A stretch of DNA of 64,000 bases from Gavia stellata (taxonomy: Eukaryota > Chordata > Aves > Gaviiformes > Gaviidae): positions 18,377,553 through 18,441,552 of the forward strand of contig NC_082594.1 in the NCBI RefSeq assembly GCF_030936135.1. The letters are read 5' to 3'. The notes beneath the pieces are model-generated. The model saw nothing but the letters and a program-made list of their open reading frames with translations, was not told the DNA's origin and did not search any database. Positions 14,101 through 25,516 of this stretch are shown piece by piece (positions within the stretch are counted from its first letter, which is position 1; every line of letters starts with the position of its first letter). The position numbers and the translations under genes are program-made.

Positions 14101-17100
14101 ACTTCCTTTTCAGAGGAACGATGAGTGTGGACACCTCCCTGCTTGCTTAGGTGGTAGGCTGAAGACACATTAGTACAGTTATGCAGTGTCACACTTCCTT
14201 GGGCAAGTGTAACTATAGCTCAAGCAATGCTAATAGACTTAAACTCCAAAACAATTTCTATGAATGGTATATTGGTTCAGATTTAAGACTGTCACAGCTT
14301 GGGATCTCTACCGCTTGGATCTATGTGAGTAGAATCGATTCAGATTGGGTCCCAGTTTGGGAGCTCCTCAACTTGTTTTGGTGTATCTGCAAGCAGAGTC
14401 ATCAACAGAGAAGATGCAGAAAAGTACAGTTTTGCCCCCTTCATACATTTTTTGACATCTAGCTACTGATTACCTTTCAAGATGCCATAAAGTAAAATGA
14501 TAATGTAAAAATGGCTTTATGATCATAGGCCACAAATTGACCTTTAAACCAAGGGCCCGCTCAGTATCTTGCACCTTACTGTCACTAGCAGAGATGTGCA
14601 AGATAGGAAGAACAAAGAAATTACAGAGGAATACTTTTGAGATTACTGTCTTCCCCTTCTAGAAATCTGCAACAAAAGGACTTGAAAAATCACAACTTGC
14701 TTATATATAATCCCAACAGCTTCCAGTGAAGGTTTTCTGTGACTGCTTAATCGTCATTTAAACGTTCTGGTATTTGTTGCATCAAAAGCATCCTAGGGCA
14801 ATTCTTTTTCCAAAATGTGATTACCTATTACAGAGAAGATGTTTGTTTTAAAACTTCTGTCTGATAACACAAGAATTATAGGCGTCAAAGGAAGTTCTGG
14901 GAAAGAATGAATTCTAGTTCCCCATTTGTTTTCTCCTTGAATTAGCCTGAATCCTGTAGCCAGTTTTAGAACTGTCCATGAGTCAGATATCTAGAACCAT
15001 TCAGAGAGTAATCAGGTTCTTTCTAAATATATGCTTCCGCTCTTCTTTGCTCTGTGCAAGATTATGTTGTACCATGCAACACCTGACAATAGAAACATAA
15101 TGGAGAAACACAGAATAATGAGAATCTGAGAATAAACAGAACTCTTGCGTTTGGAAGTGACCTCGAGATCATCTAGTCCAACCCCCCTGCTCGGGTCAGC
15201 CAGGGCAGGCAGTCCAGAACGGTGTCCTGTTGAGTTCTGAATACGTCCACAAATGGAGACTCCACAATCTCTCTGGGTAATCTGCTTCTGTGTTTGACCA
15301 CCTTCACAGTAAAAGTTTTCTTGTGTTCAGACTGAATTTCACGTGACTTCTTCCAGTCTTCAAGAACCTCTCCTGTTTGCTGTGATATTTCAGAGATGAT
15401 CAAAAGTGGCCTTGCAACGACGTCAGACAGCTCCCCGAGCACTCGTGGGTGCATGCCATCAGGCACCACAGACTTGGGTATGTCCAGATTTTTAAGTGTT
15501 CCCTAACCCAATCCTCTGCCACCAAGGGTAAGTCTTCCCTGCGCCAGACTTCCCCTCTGGTCTCAGGGGCCTGGGATTCCTGAAGGCTGATCTCACCAGT
15601 AAAGACTAAGGCAAAGAAGGCATTTCAGTACCTTGACCTTTTCTGTCTCACTTGTTACCAGGTCCCCTGCCCCATTCAGCAGCAGGTTCACGTTTTCCCT
15701 AGGCTCCTGTTGCTGTTGATGTACTTGTAGAATCCTTTCTTGTTGCCGTTCACATCACTCACCAGGTTAACTCCAGATTAGCTTTGGCTTTCCTAACCCT
15801 ATCCCTGCACAATCAGGCAGCATCTCTATATTCCTCCTGGGCCACCTGCCCCTACTTCCACCTCTTGTATGCTTCCTTCTTCTGTCTGTGTTTAGTTAGA
15901 AGCTCCTTGTTCATCCCTACAGGCCTCCTGCCATCTTTCTTTGATTTCCTGCTGGTAGGGATGGTCCATTCTTGAGCTAGGAGAGGCAACCCTTGAATAT
16001 CACGCAGCTGAGAAAGCAACAGGGAAAGACTTCCTCTTCAGAAAAGAAGGACTATTTTAACTTTCGTTCTTCACAATGACTCTGATGGAATTAGACTTCT
16101 CTTGGATTTGGATTACTGAGAAAATGAATAGATGCCAACTAGGATGACACTGCAAATGCTTGAGCCCCTGTGGTTAAGACTTGGGAACGGTTTTATTAAA
16201 TGAGACCCAAGCGTCATTTAATCAGGTTCTCTTAGACCCAGGTCGAAGACAGTTGGGACAGCATTTTATTAATTATCTCTTGGGTGATCTGTATTTTTTT
16301 GATCAAAGTATCTGCTTTTCACTCTACCAGAGTGAAGAGACTTCAGAGACTTGGAAGACTCTGAATCTAGTGCCAGCACAAACACTAAGACTGTGGTAAG
16401 TCTTTTGAAAGGCTTGAGACGAAAACATCACGGAGTCGGTTTCCTCATGAATGGTCTTCTGCATGAGCACAATGTGGAGCTGTAGTCCAAATAAGAGGAA
16501 AGGCACATTTCTCCAAAGGTGAGTAACGATTTCTGTTCCTCATTCAGCTAAATATTGCCAGAGGTCTTAACGCAGGAGTGAGTCCCCTCCTTTTGAATTT
16601 GGCAACGGACTCCATGAATGACTCTCCGAAGGAATGCACATTTCTGCCTCTAAATGTCACTGCCGGTCACAACCACCTTTTTCAAATTGTTTAAAAGCAG
16701 CCAACTTAAGCCAAGTATCCTCTCCCTATAACTATCACCTAGTATTATTTCGATGAAGAAGCCTTCGAATCCAGAGCACGTCATGAGGTAGGATCGCAGA
16801 GAAAATAGTTTTCTGTCGGTATTACGTCTTTCTACCCATTTTATAAAACGGCATTTTAACTTGGTATAGAGATTTCTTACCAGAGAAAACAAAGTTTTCA
16901 GTTATCATAAAAATGAGTGACTATTGAGAAATCACAAGTCAAATACTGCTGAATTTGATCTCCTTGTCCTCATCTACAGGAAATAACTAAGCAGGTCTTT
17001 GTTCCCAGCTGGTTATGTACTTACCATTCTAGAGACATGAGGACCTCCGCATCTACCCAAAGGATATGTTACTTTTAGTTGGTGGCAGTTTAGATGCAGG

Positions 17101-20100
17101 AAACATTTGATAAGGGAAGAGTAACCTGATAACAAAGCTCTCTGGGGAAAAAGCTAACCCCACTGAAAGGGAGGGGGAAGAAAAGGGAGATATAGAATAT
17201 TTAATGTAAGTACAAATTGTTCATTGGAGGCAACAGGATTTTTGTTTATGATTTACAACATTCGTTGTATAACGGGGCCAAGGCCTCTAAGTACTACCAC
17301 AGTATTTAATTATAACAGCTTTTTGCTGATTTCTTTTTTTAAAATTGGGGGAAGGTTACCATGGTACTTTCACTCACATTTTTCTGTTTCTCTCAGTCCA
17401 AAGAAATGATAAAAGAAAAATGTGTCCTTGTTGAATTGTCAACACTAGCTCCTCTGTGTTACCCTGAAAACCTGTCTGGGACAGCATTTTAAGTACAAAA
17501 TAATTTTCCAGTCCTGAAGAGAGACTAAAATACAGACACAGTCAAATTGTGGATTAAGAAATCCAGATGATGAAACTTGCTTTATGCATTTTTTTTCCCT
17601 CTTGTGTAGCTTGCAAAAGAGGTATTCCATGCATGGATGAACGAGTGAAGAAATGCAGGGATGGAAAGAAAGAAAAGGTAAGACGGTATTGATTTATGCA
17701 AATTGTTAGAGAAGAACAAAAAACCCAAAAAGGATCTGAAAAGAAGGTTTTTTTCCTCTGTTTTACTGTTTTACTGAAATCATTGCTGGTTACTTTCACA
17801 GATGGCAACTGCGAAATCAATAGAGTCAATAAAGAAGCAGCTGAACAAAACAGGTTTGCTTAGCAAAATGGGCTCCTCTGAATAGCATATACTTTAACAG
17901 AGTTGGATGTGAGGGCATGTATCCAAGAACAAAGAAATACAGGTCGTGGTAGGAAGTTGTGTGGGACCACCACAAAGGCCCAGGCATCGTGGTCAACAAA
18001 AGACCTGAAGGGAGGTCCTGCAGTGCGGCAGGTACGAAGGTGAGCGTAACCAAGATGCACTCTGTTGAGCTACCCTGAAATGAGTGCTGGAAGAAGTGTG
18101 CCACTTCTCTTTAAAAGTATTGGCAAAACCTGCAAGAATACCTGGGAGGCCTTGAAAATATTCCTTAGCAGAGCACGTAGATCATCTGAAGAACAGTTAA
18201 CAGCTGACTTTGTCATGCTCAATTGTGCATAAAGACACAGTGGGCAGTTGTCAAACCTAGGGGAAAACCTAGCAGAAAAGAAGGATAAGCTGATCCAAGT
18301 ATCCAAAGAAAAAATCTATGCAGTTTATACTGAAAGTAGGTTCTATATATTCAGCAGTGATTTTTTAATATTTGGAAAATTTTTTCTAGGGAAAGAGTGA
18401 ATTCTGCATCGTTTGACATCTTCCTAAAAAGACGCGTCAAAGAGTTATAGCCTGTAGGTCAAAATTACTGTGTGATGTGCAACGGTGCACATTAATTCTG
18501 GTGATTAGACTTGACACTCGGAAAACTCATCTGGATTTAAAATCTACTAATTATCCTATATAAGTTTCATACTGGACACCAGTAAGTACTGACCTACTTG
18601 ACTGAAACTGTAATCCGCACAAAGCACAATTTAATAGATTTGGACAAATTTTACAAATGGGAAGCCTTCACTGCAGCTCTCCCACTCTGATCGCGGTATT
18701 CTTGTTTGTGCAACGGAGGTGATAATGTGGATTTATTTAGCTATCCCAGCGGGGATATTTTGAGATGTATTTAGTTTATATTGGAAAGCAGTTCCTTAGT
18801 AAATATTATTGATTGCAATTCTTACTGACATTTTACAAATACAATTTGAACATATAAAATCATTTGAGAACTCAAATTTATAGCCTATGTCTATATGAGT
18901 ACATTGAACAGTGCTCATGCACTGGAATATGATCAACTGTACCGCTAAATTGTTAAAGAATCCTTGGCACACTCCTAAATAATTCTTGGCATGGCTCAGC
19001 AGTTAATATGGGCCGAGCCAACAGCTCTTTCCCCACGGCAGCGCGCATGCACCGCCTTGGTTTGGAGGCTACAGCACGTCATAGTACGAATGGAGACCAC
19101 TCCATGCCAGATGGCATCAGGACCTGGAAACATTCCAAAGGCGTTGGATTTATTAATATATTTAATATAGTCAATATATATTTAATATATATTTAATATA
19201 TTCAATTTATATTAATATCTATTAATATAAATACTAACATACACGAGCACACTGAGGTCAAAACTCGGCTCTCAGTACCCACGTCCTATCAGAGGATTTA
19301 AACTAGCATGAGAATCCAATTGAGCTTCACACCTTTTTACCTTTAGCAACCTGTTGTTGGAACCCAAGCCTGTCCCTGCGCGGCTGAAATCAGCCTCCAC
19401 TTCACTGGCAGTGAGCATGCAGTTGCATTCTTCAGTGCAATTACAAAACTGCGCTTGCAACCCAGCACCAAGTTCCAACAGCAACTGGAGAAAGTCCAGA
19501 CCTGAGCTGGGGTTCTGTCAGACTGAAGACATAACCTGTGTTATATATGTCTATTCTTTAATTTCACAAGCAGCAGCCTTCTAACTACAAGACACGAAGA
19601 GGTCGTGCATACTTGGCAGATAGCCTCTCCGTACCATCTATATGAACAGTAAATAATACAGAGCAAAACAACTAGTTCTACCCTATATAAATTAGCGACG
19701 CGGGATTTCCACTGGCTGGCTATCTCAGGGTTATCTTCATCATGAAATCGGCGATGCAAAAGTTATCTTTATTCCTAATTAAAATGATAAATATAGAGCG
19801 AGCGTGTGGAATTAACTTGCAGCAGAAAACAGCCAACTGGCAGCATACCTCCGGACGGGGAGAACAAAACCCCGTTTCCACCCTGAGGAGAAGTGTCACG
19901 GGACCGTTTGTGCTTGTGCTGAGTAAACAAGAGATGAAAATTACTCCTGAACGGAGCAGCAGTAGGGTAACGGAGCCCAGAGCGCCGTGCTTACCGAGAC
20001 GGAAATTTTAAGCAACTGGTGTGTGTGCAGCATTAAAGATAATTACGTTAGCGCTTCTGAGCGGGGTACTGGGATTTCTTTACATCCCCTAGCCCAGGAG

Positions 20101-20684
20101 CTCGGGTTTATTTTGAGCTTGCTGGTTTGTTGCTGTGAACCGCATTCCGTTTAGAGGAGGCGATGGGTGAGACGCAGAGCCCTACGGAAGGAGGCACTCC
20201 GTTGTGCCAGAAGAAAGGAGGGGTTTGACCGTGCGCTCCGCTCGCCACCGGACCTGCGTGTCCCGGGCGATGCGGGGCCGGGCGGGGCGGGGGCAGCCAG
20301 GCACCGGCGACGGCACAGCAAGCGCTCGGGAGGGGGCAAGGAAGGCAGGCAGGAAGAGGGAAGGGGGAAAAGGGGAAGCGGGCGAGGGGAAGGGGCGGGC
20401 AGCTCCGACCAGCTCCTCCGGGTAAAGGGCAGCCCCGGGCAAGGTCTCATCCCGCGCCCCTGCCGCGCACGGCCGGTACCTGGCGGGGAGCGGGAGAAGT
20501 TGTGTCCGGCCGCGCTGACCGCCTGGATGTAGAAGTACCGCACGGGCAGGGTGAGCCCCGCCTCCAGCCCGGGGCCCCACGCCAGGCTCCGCTCGGCGCT
20601 CACGGGGTCCGCCGACTCCGCCGGCCGCAGCAGCAGCAGCAACGCGGCGCCCAGCAGCAGCGGTAGCAGCCCGCGGCTCCCCAT
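5051..20684 (-). CDS. POGLUT3: Protein O-glucosyltransferase 3 (KDELC2), eight coding exons
   Basis: The family transfers glucose (and in vitro xylose) from UDP-sugar to serines of EGF-like repeats, for example in Notch and fibrillins, in the ER lumen. Joined exons: 20480-20684, 12290-12487, 10573-10859, 9935-10151, 8359-8555, 7171-7365, 6042-6146 and 5051-5176, total 1530 nt, 509 residues plus stop; the human protein is about 507. Residues 1-25 are a leucine-rich signal peptide; about 30-135 match the filamin-like domain; about 136-490 match the CAP10/GT90 domain, with [11 protein letters not shown] (262-272), FRGRDS (315-320) and DGTVAAYR (376-383). The chain ends in REDL, a KDEL-type ER-retrieval signal. 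N-glycosylation sequons are seen at N62, N253 and N308. All seven introns are GT-AG and the phases agree. The reading frame is intact. Identification rests on recalled family similarity. Confidence 0.97.
6042..6146 (-). CDS. POGLUT3: POGLUT3 coding exon 7
   Basis: Residues 434-468: [20 protein letters not shown] followed by [15 protein letters not shown]. The acceptor is AATTTTCCAG|GAAA and the donor CTTCAG|GTTAGT. The 35-codon exon is phase 0 at both ends. Confidence 0.95.
7171..7365 (-). CDS. POGLUT3: POGLUT3 coding exon 6
   Basis: Residues 369-433: [20 protein letters not shown], then [28 protein letters not shown] and KIKWAK. It belongs to the nucleotide-sugar-binding half of the CAP10 domain. 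The acceptor is ATATTGTAG|TACA and the donor GCTAAG|GTAAGT; both ends are phase 0. Confidence 0.96.
8359..8555 (-). CDS. POGLUT3: POGLUT3 coding exon 5
   Basis: Residues 303-368: [20 protein letters not shown], then [10 protein letters not shown] and MGFFDFFK. The FRGRDS segment is characteristic of GT90 enzymes. The acceptor is TGCTCATAG|GCCC and the donor TTTAAG|GTAGCA. Confidence 0.96.
9935..10151 (-). CDS. POGLUT3: POGLUT3 coding exon 4
   Basis: Residues 231-302 of the glycosyltransferase core: [18 protein letters not shown], then [18 protein letters not shown] and [14 protein letters not shown]. The acceptor is ACACTTAG|GTTCG and the donor ATACAG|GTAAAT. No long open frame starting at ATG covers it, so it was found by reading the reverse strand between exons 3 and 5. 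Confidence 0.95.
10573..10859 (-). CDS. POGLUT3: POGLUT3 coding exon 3
   Basis: Residues 135-230, the start of the CAP10/GT90 domain: [14 protein letters not shown], then [20 protein letters not shown] and [12 protein letters not shown]. The acceptor is TTTTCTGCAG|GACC and the donor AGAAAG|GTATCA; it ends in phase 0. Confidence 0.96.
12290..12487 (-). CDS. POGLUT3: POGLUT3 coding exon 2
   Basis: Residues 69-134, the rest of the filamin-like domain, including [18 protein letters not shown] and [11 protein letters not shown]. The acceptor is CTTTTCAG|GAAG and the donor GAAAG|GTAAGG; both ends are phase 1. Confidence 0.96.
15130..16000 (-). mobile_element. Internally deleted CR1 LINE
   Basis: The reverse strand shows CR1 5' or ORF2 sequence, then the RT-region peptide [17 protein letters not shown] and [10 protein letters not shown]. 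It then jumps to the CR1 3' end, recognisable in plus orientation as GATCATCTAGTCCAACCC. Most of the reverse transcriptase is missing between the two parts at about 15340. The ends are approximate. Confidence 0.75.
19141..19239. repeat. AT-rich low-complexity tract
   Basis: About 100 bases of nearly pure A and T built from degenerate TTTAATATA and TATTAATATA units in POGLUT3 intron 1. No gene function is suggested. Confidence 0.8.
20480..20684 (-). CDS. POGLUT3: POGLUT3 coding exon 1
   Basis: Carries the ATG (20682-20684), a signal peptide built from a run of CTG leucine codons, and the start of the filamin-like domain ([23 protein letters not shown]). It ends in phase 1 at the donor CCAG|GTACC. 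This ATG was chosen because it opens directly into the signal peptide and lies just inside the CpG island. Confidence 0.95.
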
Positions 20685-20690
20685 CGCCCC

Positions 20691-20709
20691 GCCGCCGCCG
20701 CCGCCGCCG
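20691..20709 (-). repeat. GGC trinucleotide run in POGLUT3 5' leader
   Basis: About six GGC units (minus-strand sense) end seven bases before the POGLUT3 ATG, inside the presumed 5' UTR. Confidence 0.8.
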
Positions 20710-20830
20710 CGCCGTGCTGGCCGCGCCCGCTCGGAGCGGGGGGCCGGCGCCTCCTCCGGGCCTGCGCGGCCCCGCGCCCGCTCCCCGCGGGCGGCCGCCG
20801 CCTGCTCCCCGCCCCGCGGGGCGGCCCGCC

Positions 20831-20857
20831 GGGGCCGGGGCCGGGGCCGGGGCCGGG
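20831..20857 (+). repeat. GGGGCC hexanucleotide run
   Basis: Four GGGGCC units plus GGG on the plus strand, upstream of POGLUT3. Five consecutive G-runs make it a strong G-quadruplex candidate. Confidence 0.85.
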
Positions 20858-21349
20858 CAGTGCCGGAGGGAGGCGCGGCGAGGGCTGGGCTGGCCCCGGG
20901 CGGCTGAATCCGGCGCTGCCCGCCCGCCGCCTCCGCCTCCCCCCTCGGCCCGGGAGGAGCCGCAGGACGCGGGGCGCGGGCCGTCCCGCCTGGGAGCCCG
21001 GGGAGCGAGAGCCTTCCCCTGCAAAACCCGTGTGCGCTGGGCCGCGCCGGAGGTGGGGGCCGTGCCCTGCCGACGGGGGCTCAGGCAGCCCGCACCGGTC
21101 AACGGCCCGCGGTCACCCCGCTGCCGCGCACCGACCGGCCGCGGAGGTCCCACACGCCGCAGGGAGGGCGGGCGGGCAGCGCGGGGGGCGGCCTGCTGCG
21201 GGCCGGGCCCCGGCGGCGCCTCGGCTGCGCTGCGGAGTAACGGCTGCCCCGCATCGCGGCCTCCGCGCCGGGCTGGGGCCGGGGGGGAGGAGGCAGAGGG
21301 CAGGACGCAGCGGCCTCTGTGCGCCGAGCGTGGTTCCAGGTTCTGAGTG

Positions 21350-22475
21350 AGCCTGTCCGCTTCCAGAAAGTTGGGGAAAGTACAGTGAAGCTGGTGTGAG
21401 AGTGAGGAACGAGCCTCAGGCCCACCTGCCTGCGCTGAACCTAGGGTTTCATGTCCTAAGAGATCTTCCTTCCCTTGTCTGTGGGCGCTGTGCAGGTCAA
21501 ACTGAAGAGCAGACGATCTGTATGAGTCCCCCCCCAACAACAGGTTGCCCGTGTTTTAGCCTACAGCTCAGCCGGCAGCTGAACAGCTCGTCTGCAATTT
21601 AAAGAGAAAAAAATCCCGTGTCTCTAAAGCTCCTTAATTGTTACTGCCTGCATCAGCTTATGTACAGAGACTGCTATAAAAGAAAAAACAAACCCAAAAC
21701 ATAATTTAAAATTCGTCCTCGCTGTTTCTAGGATTTCCTACAGTATTTAAAGACAAGGAAAGAGCAGGGATGCTATTGGGACGTACTGGCACGTTGGTCC
21801 CTGCGCTGGGCTCACCTTCCCATCCCAGGAGGAGGCCAAGCTCACGCCTCTCAGCCCAGCGCCCCGTCCTAGAGCCTCCCACGTTCAAGAGCTGAAGAGC
21901 GCTCTTGGGGCCTGCAGGCGAGATATTGCAGGCAGCCCTCATCAGTGCGATAATGCTTGGTGATGAGGAAAGAGGGATCGTGGTATTATTCTCTAGAAAA
22001 TGTAACAACAAAGTAATTTCATGGATTTAAAATGGTGGAATAAAAGTAAACAGCAAAAACCTCCAATGATTGGTCTCCTAAGGTTCTTGTATCATTTTTA
22101 TCAGAAGCATTTGCTGCTACTAGGAAATTATTTCAGGGTGTCGGTATATGGGGGGGGCTTACAAGGCTGTAGGAGAATTAAATCAAGCTTCCATGCAAGC
22201 CTGGATTTTCACATGCAAAACAATGAGAGCACAAATGAATGCTGCGTGGTTTTGAATAACATGAACTTCAAGTCTCTGTGCGTACAGACCATGAAAAACA
22301 GGTTCCTTGAAAGTGGAATTATCCAGTCTGGTTTCCTCCTTGCTTTTGTCTTTAGTCTCCTAAACTCCCTCACCTCAGATAACCACAGATCTCCACCGAC
22401 ATAACCATGTATGATACTCCCAAGAGGCAAGAGAAAACATGCATAATGTTAATCTGGAGTTACGTATGTGCTTCT
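21350..22475. other. Intergenic sequence upstream of POGLUT3
   Basis: Unique-looking sequence between the CpG island and the CR1 block. Short open frames on both strands lack recognisable domains, and no RNA gene was seen. Confidence 0.5.
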
Positions 22476-23280
22476 TGGCCAGATAGGACATCCCTGGCTG
22501 CTGCTTGCAGAGCCGGGATCAGCGAGGGTGGCTTTCCTCTCCTGCTGCACCAGTTGGGAGCACATTTGGAGAAGCAGCTGACTGGGAGCAGTCAGCGTGC
22601 ATTCACCAAGGGCCAACCGTGCCTGGCCAACCCAATAGCCTTCGGCAATAAACTGGCTCTGTGCGTGAGGGGAGGGCAGGGAATGTCACTTACCTGAATT
22701 TAGCAAAGATGTCAGTGTCTCCACAAGGCTCTTGTATCCAAGTTAGGATGTTATGGTCTGGATGGGCGGACAACCAGATGGGTAGAAAACTTGCAGGATG
22801 GCTGGTTGGGCTTAGAGGGGTCTGGCTAATGGGTCATCTCTACCTGGCAGCTGGTAACCGGGGGAGCGCTGCAGGGACCTGGCCTGGGATGAGGGTTTGC
22901 AGATGTCATTGCAGATGTCATTGGGTTTGCAGATGATGCCAAACAGGGGGACTAGTCGGTGTGCTTGAGGGCAGGGCTGCCATCCTGAGGGACCTGGGCA
23001 GGGTGGAGGAATGGGCCACGAAATTCAACAAAAAGTCCTGCACCCGGGTGCAAGGCAGCATCGAGGGCAGGCTGCTCCCTGGGGAATGGGAATGGGGAGC
23101 ACTGCACCATGGCTGGCAGCAGGGCTTCGCCAGGGCCCGCCCCGCACGTGGCAAACAGCATCTGGGGCAGCCGAGAGGCCGCATCACCCAGCAGGCTTGT
23201 GGGGACAGGGCAGGGCCGAGATCAGGTGGGGACGTCAATCTGCAGATCAAGATCAGGCCCCGTGAGGGCAACTGGGGTCA

Positions 23281-23285
23281 GACAC
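23281..23285. repeat. Target-site duplication, left copy
   Basis: GACAC, identical to 23890-23894 on the far side of the LTR. Confidence 0.85.
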
Positions 23286-23889
23286 TGTCATGGTTTAAGC
23301 CCAGTTGGCAACTAAGCACCACACAGCCGCTCACTCACTCCCCCCCTGCCCCAGCGGGATGGGGGAGAGAATAGGAAAAGTAAAAGCGAGAAAGCTCATG
23401 GGTTGAGATAAGAACAGTTTAATAAGTGAAACGAAATAAAATAAAATAATAACGATAATAATAATAAAAATTGTAATGAAAAGGAAAATAACAACAACAA
23501 ACAACTAAGAAAGACAAGTGATACAAATGAAAACAATTGCTCACCACCCTCCGACCGATGCCCAGCCTGTCCCCAAGCAGCGGTCCCCCGGCCAGCTTTC
23601 CCGCTAGTTTATACACTGAGCATGACATCATATGGTATGGAATATCCCTCTGGTCAGTTGGGGTCAGCTGTCCCGGCTGTGTCCCCTCCCAACCCCTTGT
23701 GCACCCCCAGCCCACTCACTGGTGGGGTGGGGTGAGGAGCAGAAAAGGCCTTGACTCTGTGTAAGCACTGCTCAGCAAAAACTAAAACATCCCTGTGTTA
23801 TCAACACAGTTTTCAGCACAAATCCAAAACACAGCCCCACACTAGCTACTGTGAAGAAAATTAACTCTATCCCAGCCAACACCAGCACA
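23286..23889 (+). mobile_element. Solo LTR of an ERVL-type endogenous retrovirus
   Basis: This 604-bp element begins TGTCATGGTTTAAGCCC and ends CCCAGCCAACACCAGCACA, so it has TG...CA termini. It is flanked by an exact 5-bp duplication, GACAC, at 23281-23285 and 23890-23894. An AATAAA-rich stretch lies near 23430-23470. A 5-bp duplication fits the ERVL class, and the terminal sequences resemble a widespread bird LTR family. No gag, pol or env sequence is present, so it arose by recombination between two LTRs. Confidence 0.88.
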
Positions 23890-23894
23890 GACAC
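23890..23894. repeat. Target-site duplication, right copy
   Basis: GACAC, identical to 23281-23285. Confidence 0.85.
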
Positions 23895-25498
23895 AGATGT
23901 GGGATGGCTGCAGCGCCCTGGGGATGTCAGCCTGCAGGCGGGTTCAGGCTTGGGGGACCCATGGCCAGCCAGGCAGGGCTGTGGGGAGGTGGAGACCGAT
24001 GTCCTACAGCATCGCTGGGGCAGGGACTTACAGCTCCAGGCTGGTCTGAAATAGTGTCCTGGGCCATGGGTGGGGTGGGGGCACCCCTGGGGAGGAGGGG
24101 GGTCAGGGCCTGTTGGTGCTGTTGGGGCCCTGTGCCTGGGAAGGAGCCACCGCTGCACTGGTATGGGCTGGGACACGCTGCTGGGAGCAGCTCTGAGGGA
24201 ACGACCCTGGGGGTCCCAGTGGACAGTGAGGGGGACGTGGGCCAGTGGCAAGTCCTGGCAACAACAACAGCCAACAGCACCCTGGGCTGTGTGAACGGGG
24301 CAGAGCCAGAGCTCCAGGGGAGTTGTTAGACCCCTCCACTCAGTACTTGTTAGACCACATCTAGATACTGGTCCGGCTTTGGGCTCCCCAATATAAGACA
24401 TCAATAAACTGGATCAAATTCAGGGGAGGCCACTGAGATGGCAGGGCTGGAGCACTGGCCCTGTGGGGAGAGGCTGGGGGAGCTGGGCTTGCTCAGCCTG
24501 GAGCAGCGATGGCTTTGGGGAGGGGATGGACCTTACAGAAGCCCCCAGTGCCCATGGGGAGATCATCGAGGAGATGGTGCAGGGCGGAAGGATGAGAGAC
24601 AACTGGCAGAAGTTGAAAGAAGAGAGGCTCAGCCTGGAACAGAGTACCTCCATGAGAACAATCAGGTGGAGGCACAGGTTACCCAGAGAGGCTGTCCAGT
24701 CTCCATCCTCAGAGATTTTCAAGCCCCAACTAGATGAAACCCTGAGCCACCTGGTCTGACCTCAGACCTGACCTGCTGTGAGCAGTAGCTTGGAGCAGAG
24801 ACCTCCTGAGGTCCCTCCCAGCCTGAGCTATCCTGTGATGAAACCATGAGATTTCTGTCCCTTCTTGCAAATGTCATTGAGTGGTTAGAAAGGTCAAAGG
24901 TCATCTGAGGACACAAGTGACCTAATGGGTGGACCGAGATCTAGACAGAAACACCACCTTAGCTCGTAAACCGTGTTTCCTTCTGAAACCAGGCTGAGGG
25001 ACTGTGTCAATGAACTCAGGTACCACATATACTGGCTGTAGTAATTAAGGTTGAAAGACAGCAGTGCGTCTCACACACCATCACACTGCACGTGGCAGGC
25101 AGGCTCCACTCAGGCCAAATTCCAGCTGCAGTGATTTTCACGTGGAGCTCATCACCTTGTAAAACTACTCGTGAAATACTACCCTTGGCTCCTACATGGA
25201 GTATCGGCTCCTCAAGGCAAGTTGTAGGCGTATGGCTTGCTAAGGGGTTAACATGTCTACTGTAAAGATACTACCACTGATAGAAAACTATTTTCCTGCT
25301 GGAGACTTACAGCTGGCAGGAAAGGCAAGGGCAGCAGTACGCACATCGCTAAGGCGGCACATCCTTCCTCTGCCTGAGGCAGGCCTGAGCCACCCAGCCT
25401 GGGTGGCCACTACGTGATGGACGGAGGCTGGGTGCCCCGTTTTAAATCTATGGCATCGTTTGCCATCAGCACCCTGGCAGCAATACTAAGATGCTGCA

Positions 25499-25516
25499 TT
25501 TTTTTTTTTTTTTTTT
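25499..25516. repeat. Poly-T tract
   Basis: Eighteen T residues on the plus strand (poly-A on the EXPH5 strand), 2.7 kb past the EXPH5 stop. It could be a retroposon tail or a slippage tract; no source element was recognised. Confidence 0.85.

Larger units (their letters stand above)
12488..20479 (-). other. POGLUT3 intron 1
   Basis: An intron of about 8 kb between the signal-peptide exon and the second filamin exon. It contains a CR1 fragment (about 15130-16000), an AT-rich run (19141-19239) and otherwise unremarkable sequence. No other coding exon is supported. Confidence 0.85.
20160..21350 (-). promoter_or_regulatory. CpG island and presumed POGLUT3 promoter
   Basis: Very GC- and CpG-rich sequence covers POGLUT3 exon 1 and about 650 bases upstream, in sharp contrast to the AT-rich flanks. 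A GGC trinucleotide run (20691-20709, minus-strand sense) lies immediately 5' of the start codon, and a GGGGCC hexanucleotide run lies at 20831-20857. No TATA box is needed for this promoter class. The long open frames across the island on both strands (up to 452 codons) arise from the scarcity of stop codons in GC-rich DNA. Confidence 0.85.
22478..24842 (+). mobile_element. CR1 LINE, plus strand, split by a solo LTR
   Basis: The upstream part (about 22478-23285) contains CR1 ORF2-like sequence: FADDAKQG-like codons near 22926 and a degraded aspartate-rich RT neighbourhood near 22970-23040. The downstream part (23890-24842) ends with the avian CR1 3' region, including AGAGGCTGTCCAGTCTCCAT, GAGATTTTCAAGCCCCAACT and a CCTGAGCTATCCTGTGATGA tail. 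The two halves flank the LTR at 23286-23889. The 5' end is approximate, and many stops and indels mark an old copy. Confidence 0.8.

Noticed and set aside
20182-21540. 452-codon minus-strand open frame over the POGLUT3 CpG island
   Set aside because: It overlaps the true exon 1 in another frame, is Ala/Arg/Gly/Pro-rich and matches no family; GC-rich DNA lacks stop codons.
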